A DNA stretch of 64,000 bases, taken from assembly GCA_000328365.1 (NCBI GenBank), contig KB311097.1, forward strand, positions 15,116 to 79,115. The letters are read 5' to 3'. The notes under the pieces were generated by a model that had not been told where the DNA came from, did not search any database, and saw only the letters and a program-made list of their open reading frames with translations. Positions 35,743 to 46,540 of this stretch are shown here, piece by piece. Source of the stretch: Capitella teleta (lineage: Eukaryota; Annelida; Polychaeta; Capitellidae). The position numbers and the translations under genes were made by a program. Each line of letters begins with the position of its first letter. The stretch's first letter is position 1.

Positions 35743-38700
35743 GTAAGTTTCCTGAGCCACGTGTGTATTGTATCGCTTTTGTCAAGTTTGGGAGGTAAAC
35801 TATTTGATTAATTGTGATCTTACAAACAGAACACAACCAAGCAACAACAAAACTCGCATCATTCTAGATCACAAACAACACAGAGACGCGGGTTAACTCG
35901 TCCTTGGCCTCGACTTAGCAACATTTCTTTGCAGCATTCAATACGCGGAAATGAAGTCCAAAGAAAAGATAGAAGCGCTGTGATTCTATCAGAGCGCAAT
36001 TTGCTCGCTAGATTGTCCCTTCATTGGTTTTCAAACACTCGAGGACCCGCGGTCTCCTTTGAGAGCAACAAAGATGTTTGGACCTGCGTTGCCCCTAGGC
36101 TGCCCCTTTCCATGGAGCTTGAGAAGCAGCACTGGCCGACTCTTGCTCTTTGTCTTTCAAGGAAGATAAAAGTTCGCACTCTGAGTGAGAACCCATGAAC
36201 TAAATTACAAAGTCGTGACGCGTTTGGTTAATAAACTTGTCTTGGGACGAGGGAGATAGGGTGGTGATTAATAAACTCATTAGAGCACTCTTGTCAGTGA
36301 TACGACTTCAATTAATAAGGGGCATACACGACACAGGAAGCGTATCTAATGATGGCGCAGAGAGATGGGGTAGTATGCGAGGAATTGTGGGTACGGGAGA
36401 ACGGGGGAACGGATAATTTCTCGCTGATTTCAGGGCCAAAAACGCTTGGCCAATAAATCCAGATTGACGCCTCTGGCATTGCTCAGCAAATAACGACTTT
36501 TTTTGGCCCCATTGCTTCCGGGTGGAGTTTTTGTGCTCACTCTATATCCACGAGGGTTCCATTCCAGAGTACGTATAACATTTCTATGACATTTAACTAG
36601 TTGCCGTTGGGGGAGGCTAAGGACTTGAAAATCGTGCTGCAAAGACAATTATGTCCTTGCCTGAAAGAAACTTGAAACGCTTGTGTTTCTTGTCGGAGCT
36701 GCTTTTACGTAAATGGCTTGTCACCGCTTCTGAGTGGAGCGAGTCCATGACGATGGCAAGTGAGATGGCCTTCCAGGATTGGATCGAACGCACAGGAATC
36801 GCCGCAGGGGAACTTTCTTGTTCTTTTCGCGGATTTGAACTTCAAAAGGCTTGTTATACCGGGGTAGTCATCTTCTACTGCCGAATATCTCACGCACAAT
36901 TATTAGCAATGGTAGTTAGGTAGTAAGCAGATTCAACTATAAACACCATCATAGTAGATAAGAAAGCAAATGTATGACATGCAGTTGAGAAATGTCAAGA
37001 AATGCATCCATAATTTGAAGTTAGCAGGAACTTTTATCGTAAAGACATTATCGAGGTACCTTCCACTGCCTCATTATTTATGTTTCGTTATGTTCATCTG
37101 CGCGATTAATGCACGATTGTGGGCAAATTGATAATAAAATAATGCACTTATAAAAGCTGTTGTCCATATTTTACTGTTCATTACATAGCGTAATTCATGT
37201 GAGTGAGAGCACGCTCACACGTTTCTATCATTCATTGATAGCTGGCAATCATGCCAAATGGGCGATGTTTTGAACTTTACAAGCCTGAGTTTTTTTGGTA
37301 TATCTTAATTTCTATACGCATAACAAACCCACCAACCTCTGTGGGGGTTAACAAACTTACACCATCATGAAATTCAATTGGGATATTTTGCCAGCAATAG
37401 CCCATAGCCAATGATACACAACCTTTAGAATTGTTATCCGTTATTATTGTTCACCTTGGGTTGATTCAAAGAACGTGGAAAGCGTCCAACCATGCATCTT
37501 AACGGATTGAGCGTCCTTTAGAGAAGCCTACTTTTGTGTAATGATTTCGCACCACCCTGTGTAATGATATCTTCTTGTTTGCCACACCTTTAGTGTCCCG
37601 GCTCTTTTTGCCTTCCACCTGTATACCAGGCGTTTTGCTTCGACACTGAACACCTGCCCGCCTACACGAATCACGTGTTTCCTTTTCGATGCCTCGTCTT
37701 TCTCAGACAATTTGCTTAATTTGGTTTCCTTCGTGTTGTATCATTTACACGGTGCTGTACTGGGTTACAGAGCACTGTATCAAACATCATGCCAAGTAGT
37801 TTTCATTCCACAACTTCATCACATCTACGCCACCTATGCAATTTGAATGGAAATGCTACCAATGGTTAAACACCAGACCCACTCCGGAAAATTGCCGAGC
37901 TATCACTAGCACCTGAGGGTATTAATATATTTGATGGTTTCTGTGGTAACATTGTAATCCGATACCGCTAGAGTGGGTGAGAGTGACCTGCACCTTTTCT
38001 ATGACATTGATTGGGACCCATAACTCTACAAACACAGGTTATATTGATTGCTAGGATCCTGTCGTGGAGCTTTGAGCATTCGATGTATACAACTTGACTC
38101 TAGTTTGGATGTCTGTGGAGGTTACCTTTCAGCGCATGAAACATTATTGTATTGGCAAAAATATGACTTGTAAAGGAACAAATCGTAGAGATAGGAACAT
38201 CAGAAAAGTTTTATTGCATTACCTGCACAAAAGGAATCTCATCATGCTCTTGGTACTTCATCAGATTATGAAGGGAGAAGAGGAAACGGATGGAATGGTG
38301 TAGAATGATACAATTGCATTTATAAGATTGGATTCTGATTCAACAAGCCATCGTGCATCCAGGCGTTTTGAAGTCTGCCAATGCATAGGAAGAGAGTGAT
38401 TGATGAAAACTTATAGTACTGATGATTAATGTATGGGGAGAAACAGAAAATGCTTATCGCGGGAAATCAGAATTTATATAATAATATATACACCATCAAG
38501 CTGAAGATAACGCGTGTATAATGTTCAGCCACTCGCAGCACAGCATATTATGTTCTGGTCTGAAAAACATTTCATTCCTTGCAGAGTCCCAGCAATCATC
38601 ATGGTAGTCGATTGCGATAAGCGCACTTAATCCCTATGGGAACTGGAAATGCACTGTGTGCTTCGCCAAGTGCAAATCCAGAAAACTTGTCATCGCTGAT

Positions 38701-40513
38701 CGGATGGCGACCACAATCTCCCTTGAGTCAGAAATTGATCCCACGCAATTAAAGCAGAGGTTACAGAGGTGGCTGCCGGTGTGCCCTGAGAGGAAGCAGA
38801 ACGTTGCCGGGCTGTTTCTCTTTTTATGGAGATTCTGAAGCTTTATCGAGGCCCTAGCTTGGCTCCAGTGTGCTTGCTAATACTCTGTGAGCCCCCTGCA
38901 AGGTCCCTGTGGCTGTGGTGATGGGCAATCGTGGCTACTGTCCCATGATGGACGCATTAGAAAAGAGTGTTAGATGGCGGTTGTTATACTGCAATTTGTC
39001 AAATATGATGTAAGAGTAGATGAAATTTACTACAGAGTGAATCATTCTTAGCGTGGAGCTATGCAGGCCACCCCTGCATAAAACAGTGTTTATAAATTAT
39101 GATGAGGTACCGTATCAAACGGTAATCAACTGCTCAAAATGAATGTCTCCTTGCTGTTTTCTAGGACGTAAGATATCAAAGAAAAGCTGAGCCTTGGATC
39201 ATGACAAACGACCGAGTAATCCTCCCTCTCTGTAGAGAGCCATGCAGCTATTAGATGCCGCCAACGACACACAATAGCTGAGAGTCTTTTTTCTCCGTTT
39301 CTCCCTTCTCCATTTGGTCTTCTCCGGAGATTTGGCAGAGCAATCATGAAATATTCTCCGCTAGATCGGGCATTATGTGAAGGCATTCTTCTCCATCACC
39401 ATAAACTTGGCCGTCTTGCATTCCAACTGACCCTTATCACGTTCTGTGCAACGACCGAGCAGCCTCTAAGCATTGTGATAGCACGCTTATCTGACCACCG
39501 TCCATGGCTGGTCTTTTGTTGCACGTTATGTGCCTTGAGGCTCATCAACGTTGGTCCCTTTGTCACTCGGGTTTCCTTAAAGGCTCATTGAGCACAATGC
39601 GATGAGTTATGCACATAATCCGTCTTGCAATTCGGGTGTCGTCCAAGTGCAGAGTCTTACATACGAATGCGCACCTACTTCCAAGGAAATACTGAACGAT
39701 CCTTGTGGGCGGTCGCCTGGCTGTTAACCCGACACCAAAAATAAGTCCCAGGCCACCGCAGTTATATACCATGCAAGATAATCGAAGAGGGCTGGTGAAG
39801 ATCCGGACGCGAAAGGAGAGGATGAACGCGATTCCGTTGAGGGACGAGTGACATGAAAACCAAATGAGAAGAGCGAAGAGAACGTTATCTCCATCAAGAG
39901 AATTCGCCGCATCGCAGCTCGACTGAATATGAATGCGTCGTAACAATAGAGCCGCGCAGGATGAAAAGAGTACAACTATCTATTCAATTGGCTTTTCCTT
40001 TACTGGGTGATGCAGAATATAACTCTCGTACAATTGCCAAAGCTCCTTAACCGTGCGAATTTCCCATCCAATTCCACTCGCACTGAATGCCATCAGTCCA
40101 AATTATAATGCAAAGCTAGCTAGCGCACGGGCCGCACAGTGTAATTGTGTTACCTCGGTTTTTTCCGTCCTGCTTTTCTCGTAGGTTCGATTAAGGCGTG
40201 TTACCTTGAAAGTACAAGGAAATACCATCAGCAAGCCTTCGCTCTTCTGCATGCAAACCAAACGCCTTCTTTGTCACTTTGATACAATTATCAACGTAAA
40301 AACCAACTTGCCACTCTGAACATTACTTCATCAGCGCATTACTCGCTTGAGTGCGTGGATAATTATCACAAAGTAATTAGTATCGATGTGTTATGACGGT
40401 ACAATCATTAAATCGATGGCTTTGTTCTTGTTTTCGATTGTTCCAACAACAATAACAATGCATTTGTAGAATTACGACCGGAATAGACTCATTTTTTACA
40501 TCGACCTGCGAAA

Positions 40514-40546
<33 letters not shown>

Positions 40547-43500
40547 AGGAAGAAAAAAAACCCCAAAGAAAACATGGTGGCCAGGGGATAAGATCAGAAG
40601 AGCCAGCGATTTCCGGTGATGATAATCCTTTGGGGTTTGTATTTCCGGTGTGGTACGAAAATTGAGCGGCCACTTTTGAGGTTTATCGATCGAAATGGAG
40701 AGGGATCGTAACGCCAAGCTTCGAATGGATCTCACAGTCTTGTTGATTCGAGGATTCCGTGATTGGCGCCGAGGAAAAATAGTCACGGAATGTTGTTCAA
40801 TAGGTCGAAATCACGGAGTCTATTGCGGAATATCTTCTGCTTGTGTACGCCTTAGCCGGGAGAAGCATCGAGAAGGTCACGTAGTGCATACTAGCAAATA
40901 GAAGTTAAAAATGATATAATTCAACTCCGATTAATAGAGCTTCTCACAAAGCAACAGGAAAGGAAAAGATGAAGACCTGCGCATGCTCCATCCACTTCCG
41001 GTGCTCTAGCTTCCGGGTCAGTGCGCCCCTCGAAGCGATGCGCGTGACAAAACAAGGGCTGTCGACGCGAAATAACGCCTGTCCATCAACTGCTTTGATC
41101 ATGCGTCACCCAGGCGGTAAATGGATCCAAGTAAATCTGCTCCCTCGAACCACGAGTGATTTGTTTCCTCGCTTGCTGACCGCTAGTGGTAATGGTCATC
41201 CAGGCGAGATTCCTCCTGTAAGGCCTCTGCTTCATCGGAAGGGGATTAGTTGTTATCTTGCTACAAGCATCGGAGACGTATATGTGTTACACTCAGTGGG
41301 TCGCATGCAATCTGGCTGTGTGCCAAGTGTGGTGTAAGACATTGTACAATGATAATCAATGGTTTGGCTATAACCTGATAACGCCTGCTCATTATCCATC
41401 TGAATTGATATACTGGGCAGGGAGAGAAGCTGTTGTGTGAGCAATGTATTCAGTGTGACGTTTCAGGAAATTCACATTATCATGAGTCCTTAAGTGCATG
41501 CTCGAAAAAAAAAAAAATGATATCGTGCAACATTCGAACATAATATTGCAGAATGCTGTCGCCTGGAACCTCGTATAATACGCCTCGTCACTTCTAAAAC
41601 GTGTCGGTCTCGCTAATAAGCATGATTATCGTGGCGTTGCATTCGTCTTGTATTTCCTTGTTTGCAGCGCTTTATATGTGTTTTGAATAAGATGAAAGCT
41701 CCTTTGAATGAGTGCATGAGTTATTACTTCGTTTATTACAGATTGCAGCCCTACACAATTACTCATAATTCGTCCATTAGTTTGTAACCGGTCATTAATC
41801 AAACCTTTTTGACCATCTGAATAGTTATTCACCGTAAACATAAATATCTCCCTAGCTATATATACGGTACATTGCAGGGTGGGAACCCTCCATGCATAAT
41901 TGCATATGCCGCGTACTAGTGACAGGTATAATCAAATCAAGCAACGAGAAAGCTGTCTGAGTGGATGAAGGCATGACAAACCGAGGAGCGCCAGATCCTC
42001 TCAAAAGCGCCCTTCATTGCATTACGCATAAACCTACAGACCGACACTCTGGGAATGTCTAAAAGAACCCTGGATTATCAGGCTATAAGCTACGAATATT
42101 ATCTTATCAAATAACTCAGTTATATCCATCGGAAAGGGAGTCCACTTTATGTCCTGTGGATGGGTTGATGGGCTCTCTAACGCACTCTAATGAGCAGCAT
42201 GATAGGCAGTATGGTTGCGCAAGAAAATAGAGCTATGCTGTCGCAATCGCTCCGTATATCGTCTTGTGTAGAGTTGCTTCAGACAGGTACACAATTGCAT
42301 GCATGCACTCTAGGCCAGGGCTACTTTCCGGCTTCCATTATGATGTCAAAGCACAAAGCTGGGTGTTGATGTTTGCCGATGGAAGCCTTGTTGGTCGCCC
42401 ACCTTGTGAATTATTGGGGTTGCAAGTTGTTCATCAAACGCCATGAAACAACATCAAGATGGCATTGTTAACCTGTCAGCTGCGTGTCTTGGTAATTCTC
42501 TTCTGGTTAAATATACATTCCCTGCATTTATATTTCAGTATCTCTGCTGTCAATGCTATCAAAGGGCCACGTCTACATTGTGAAACCAGGAGACTCAGTG
42601 GTTCTGCATTGTGAATTCGTCGCGGAGTACTTCAACCTGTTTGACCATCCCGTCGTGTGGAAGAAGGTGCAACTGGGAGAGGAGACGCAAATCAATATGC
42701 TTGGCAACCTCATTCCTCCGTTCGACAATGACAAGAAATTCACCACGTATTTCGAAGAATCGCCTCCACGATACACGCTCGGCCTGGATATCCTCAGTGA
42801 GTCTATGAAATCACCGCATTGAGAGTTGAGGACAAAAAAATATGCATTTTGCAAGACTTACCATTGAGCAGCCTGTCGGGTTTTCTGTCAGGGAGAATGT
42901 GAGAATTATTCATCACTCGGCTAATGGATACATGTTAGCAGAGTTTAGTCCAATGCCCAATGCCATTGAATTGGGTACAAAACCTTTAGTGCAAGCACTC
43001 TGACCAACTTGGGTGCGTGACTTTAATGGAGGATAAGTCTATTAAGCCTGCCACAAAAACTATTCGCTTTGATATTTTCCCATAGCCATTACAGTCCACT
43101 ATCTAATGAAAACAAATGCAATGTTCCTGCGCGGTTTTTATTACAATGGAACACTATATGACCTGGGGAATGCCCCTAAAACCTCTTTTGCTAAGGAGCC
43201 AGGTCCTTCCTAATGCATCGCACGCATTCTTCGACACTCGTATCTCCTGTTTACTTGCAGACGTCTCCCAAGAGGACAGTGGTAACTACACTTGCGTTGT
43301 GCCTAGCATCAACGCAACGCCGTTAGGGTCTACCACATATCGTCTTTATGTTCCAGGTACTCGTGCCTCCGCCCCACTTCTCAAAAAAACATCTCTTAAT
43401 ACCCTTTTCTACAGCTCCCATTCACAGTTTATCCCTAGCCAGCACTCACCAAGACTTATCAGCCTCAGTGAAACAACTACGGCATAGAGAAGTCAATCCC

Positions 43501-45707
43501 CAAATTCACCTACAAGAAAGTGTTCCAAGTACCCTACAGTGTGTGTCTCATGGGGGCTACCCTGCCCCAAGAGTCGAACTGTTCATTGGCAGAAGGAACA
43601 TCACGAATTTATTCAAAGTGACTGAACATACAAAGTTACGTGGCAGAGTAGGCTTGCGATCCATGGATGTTTTTCTAGAAGCCACAACGTATAATTTCAT
43701 TCCATCCGCGGAAGATGATGGAGAAAGACTGAAGTGCAAAGTCAGTGTGGATGGACTAGGGTCGAATGCCACAATCGTCAAACTGCACGTTGATTGTGAG
43801 TATAATCTACATATATAAATAGCTACTCATTGTGTCTTTTATTTAGATGCACCTGTGATAAAATGCTATCCTGCCTCCGCTGTGGTCGGCCAGCGCCGTG
43901 TCAGCATCCATTGTGATGTCAGAGCCAGGCCTCTCGTGACGTCACTCTTCTGGATTATAGACGAAAATGGCACGCGAGTATCTCTTGAAGCTGCTGACGG
44001 CGATTACTATCCATTAGTCAGAGTAAGTACCGTGCCAGTGAATGGGCATAGCACTAATTTCGAATAAATCGTCGAATAAATCTATCTATCTATCTATCTA
44101 ATTGACTCGATGAATCACATATTAATTTTCAGCAGCACTGTGTGTAATACCACTACGTGTCTCATTGCGGGCATTAACACGACGCATTCTGGTCGATCAT
44201 ATTTCTGACTTGTTCGCCTGCTCACGTTTTTGACATTGAATCCTAAACATCAACTCACTCCATTTCCTTATTGGAATACTTACCTGTGTAGCTCATTGGT
44301 AGAAGAATTTCTCTTCAATCCAAGCGGTAGAGATGCCTCGGGTGGCTATGCTTATGCCAAAGTAAAATATCGCAATTTGCTGTCAACGTATTGAAAAGAT
44401 TGTACTTGCATTATTTTATGGGTAACCCTTTAGCCATTTAGTCCTTATATACTTATAATTATAGTATACCCATGAATGATGTATGTATTCACTACATCGC
44501 CTAGCAATGCACTGTTATGTATTGTCAATAAGCTATTCTCATATTCGAACACTATCCGACCGTGGTTTTATGCAACTGTTGCTAGATTCATCTCTGACTC
44601 ATTATGGATTCCCCCAATTTGAAAATAAAGATACATATAATAACCATGTTTCTGTTCCACAGGATATTGGTGAAAACACTCTTCAAACCAAGCTATATAT
44701 CGACGTCGCCCAAAAGTCGAATTTCCATTCTTACACATTAGTCGCTGCGAACGCACTTGAATCGAAAAGGGAGACCGTTATGCTGAAACAGCGTAAGTGC
44801 TTTTCCCTGGAATAAAAGAGACATACATTTACACTGCATTAATAATGGAAATCCTGGGCAGTTACACGCGCCATTTCGGCCAGAAAAGCCAAGGAAACTT
44901 CCCGAGTACAATTGGTCATAATTATGAAATTCCGTTGTGTCTTTGTTTACGACAAGAAAGCATGTGGTAAATGTCCGGATGATTAGCCTCAGCCAGAGTG
45001 ACAAAGTGTGTTGATATGCAATATGGCACCAATTCTATTGTAGTCGGATTTATAACTGCTGGCTGGTCCATTAATGATATCCAATCAATGTTAAACCACA
45101 TGTTATGCATTATCTAGTATATAAACCATGGGCGCAAATATTTTGTCTTTATTCTGAGAAATGGCCTGGGAGTTCATTACATTGTATCCTCTCTTGTAAA
45201 GACCCTTGCATCCTTAATTGGACCTTATCTCGGAAAAGGAGCTCCTGAAGAACTTGCACCAACCAGAGAGAACGGAGTGTACTGGGTAATGGGTATGCCA
45301 CGCAAAGTAAACATTTCAATGGAATGACCTTGTGTGTGACATTTTCTGTATAGTCCAAAATGGCTCTGAATAATTACATGGAATATCATCAGTGATTAAA
45401 TAATGCTGGATAAAATCTGGAAATCGTGATCCATCATATGCTATTTGGGGTGTTGTGGGTGGATTGATAGTCAGATTGACGAAATTCCTAATGACAATAA
45501 ATTTGACATTCGAAGTCATAGCTCGTAACTCAATTCTTCCTATTTGCAGGTTTTCTAAATGAACCCCCAGATGTCGCACTGAAGACGAATGCGGATTCTT
45601 GGAAAACAACTCGTAGCTTAGGAAATGTTCTTATAACCCACACTGCCTTATATCTCAATGTGTTAATGACAGTCTCTTTTACATGGATACGGTTTATGAA
45701 TACTTAA
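35673..45707 (+). CDS. Three-Ig-domain cell-surface protein, probably GPI-anchored
   Basis: Spliced gene: exons 35673-35742, 42539-42796, 43261-43356, 43415-43795, 43847-44022, 44663-44792 and 45550-45707, giving 422 residues. All borders are GT-AG and the phases (1,1,1,1,0,1) agree. The start has a strong ACCATGG context. Residues 1-23 are a signal peptide. Ig1 (about 35-141) is V-like with C48, W64 and the DSGNYTC motif (C121). Ig2 (about 165-268) has C184 and C249 but no core Trp. Ig3 (about 269-370) has C275, C291 and W304, with SYTLVAAN where the F-strand Cys is usual. Six N-glycosylation sequons are present (N110, N118, N127, N203, N259, N309). Residues 395-420 are hydrophobic and end two residues before the stop, with N384-S387 as possible GPI attachment sites. 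Likely role: adhesion or recognition at the cell surface. It resembles invertebrate neural IgSF receptors, but no orthologue is claimed. Confidence 0.82.
35743..42538 (+). other. Intron 1 of the IgSF gene (6.8 kb)
   Basis: Runs from GTAAGT at 35743 to TATTTCAG at 42538. It contains no convincing exon. A long A-rich run (about 40510-40560) and a poly(A) run near 41506 are present. Frames of up to 127 residues at 39563-39946 (minus) and 40969-41337 (plus) lack domain signals. An unannotated 5' exon or regulatory sequence could lie here. Confidence 0.6.
42539..42796 (+). CDS. IgSF gene exon 2: first half of Ig1
   Basis: Encodes residues 24-109, including GDSVVLHCEF (B strand, C48) and HPVVWKK (C strand, W64), and ends in PPRYTLGLDIL. 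The acceptor is TATTTCAG and the donor A|GTGAGT, phase 1 at both ends. Confidence 0.85.
43261..43356 (+). CDS. IgSF gene exon 3: second half of Ig1
   Basis: Joins exon 2 to give NVSQEDSGNYTC, the E-F strand signature of an Ig fold, then STTYRLYVP (G strand). The acceptor is TTACTTGCAG and the donor CAG|GTACTC. The split of Ig1 across two exons is a common feature of V-type domains. Confidence 0.85.
43415..43795 (+). CDS. IgSF gene exon 4: Ig2
   Basis: A whole domain on one exon, preceded by a Ser/His/Gln-rich linker. B-strand STLQCVSHGGYPAPRVELFI and F-strand DDGERLKCKVSV give the Cys pair; the core Trp is replaced. The flanking introns are only 58 and 51 bp. Confidence 0.8.
43847..44022 (+). 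CDS. IgSF gene exon 5: first half of Ig3
   Basis: Encodes YAPVIKCYPASAVVGQRRVS, then IHCDV, LFWIIDENGT and DYYPLVR. The acceptor is TTTATTTAG and the donor AGA|GTAAGT, phase 0. Confidence 0.85.
44081..44100 (+). repeat. (TCTA)5 microsatellite
   Basis: Five perfect TCTA units within intron 5 of the IgSF gene. Confidence 0.9.
44286..44345 (+). repeat. Possible tRNA-like (SINE head) fragment in intron 5
   Basis: GTGTAGCTCATTGGTAGAAG resembles a tRNA box A, and GCGGTAGAGATGCCTC lies where a box B would fall but matches it poorly. It could be a decayed SINE head. It does not fold as a functional tRNA by inspection. Confidence 0.25.
44663..44792 (+). CDS. IgSF gene exon 6: second half of Ig3
   Basis: Encodes DIGENTLQTKLYIDVAQKSN, then FHSYTLVAANALE and RETVMLKQ. 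The acceptor is TGTTCCACAG and the donor C|GTAAGT, phase 1. Two downstream acceptors (45549 and 46417) fit this phase. Confidence 0.85.
45550..45707 (+). CDS. IgSF gene exon 7: hydrophobic tail exon (GPI-type)
   Basis: After TATTTGCAG it encodes FLNEPPDVALKTNADSWKTT, then the hydrophobic run GNVLITHTALYLNVLMTVSF and a TWIRFMNT end before TAA. The absence of a cytoplasmic tail suggests a GPI signal rather than a transmembrane anchor. Its most likely poly(A) signal is AATAAA at 46368. Confidence 0.65.
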
Positions 45708-46367
45708 AATAGGACAATCGTGTGTAATAACTGACTCAGTATTTCTATTTGTTTCAATAGCCTGCTGGTAATAATGTTTGACAATGACCCGCTGATTGAT
45801 TAGTATGATATTATATATCTTATAATTTGGACATTCCATAAAATCAGTAATGTAATGGGTTATAAACTATCTATTAAATAAGGTTTGTTTCATACGTGTA
45901 CCATCAAATTATCCGATGTTAACATTTCCAGAACATTAACCAATAATATGGCAGTTTGCCATGCCACTATCAATGTAATTATTCACTTCCCATTCGCCTA
46001 CTACATACAGTACTTGTTTAATTTGTGACAATAATTCCACAACTTGCAATCTAGTTTTTTTTTTTTTTCGTTCTTAGCATTGAACAAAACTTCATTTCAA
46101 TGATGTGAAAATGGCCACACCAAATTGTTATGTTATATATTTTTGAATGAAAACAAACCATAGCGTAATTGTTTTTCACTATGTTTCACCCAGAAATTCA
46201 CCTATTTAAGCGTGAACCGTCTAATAGTTAGGTGTACTTGAATTTGTTTAATCAGTATTGCTGACTGTTTCATATCATTGTAATTTATTCTTGTCTAAAA
46301 TCGAGGCGTGGGTTATACATATTAACGTCATGTGTACAGACATTCAGTTATGTGTCGGTGGTGAAAT

Positions 46368-46373
46368 AATAAA
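46368..46373 (+). terminator. Candidate poly(A) signal AATAAA for exon 7
   Basis: This AATAAA lies about 660 bp after the exon 7 stop and just before the alternative acceptor at 46417. It is the first canonical hexamer I found after the stop. Confidence 0.35.
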
Positions 46374-46417
46374 AGTCTAATTTGGTAACAAAATTAAATC
46401 GCTTTCTTTCTTTGCAG

Positions 46418-46446
46418 CACAGGATTACAGTCCATCATATTTGTAA
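46418..46446 (+). CDS. Possible alternative last exon of the IgSF gene
   Basis: A pyrimidine-rich acceptor (CTTTCTTTCTTTGCAG) is followed by CACAGGATTACAG and, in the phase left by exon 6, PQDYSPSYL then TAA. AATAAA follows at 46535. Splicing exon 6 to this exon would give a 379-residue form without the hydrophobic tail, so presumably secreted. The coding part is too short to judge by composition. Confidence 0.3.
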
Positions 46447-46534
46447 AACGTGTTTAAGCAAGGCAAAACGTGAAAAATGAAATGGGTTAATAATCATGTG
46501 CTTGAATCTAATTACTTCAATACAAAGCTAGATG

Positions 46535-46540
46535 AATAAA
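46535..46540 (+). terminator. Candidate poly(A) signal AATAAA for the alternative exon
   Basis: Lies about 90 bp after the stop at 46444-46446. Confidence 0.3.

Noticed and set aside
39563-39946. 127-residue minus-strand open frame in IgSF intron 1
   Set aside because: No domain, no splice or composition support, and overlapping frames of similar length. Lengths of this order are expected by chance in 64 kb.
40969-41337. 122-residue plus-strand open frame in IgSF intron 1
   Set aside because: No recognisable motif, and it is flanked by no plausible exon partners in phase with the IgSF gene.
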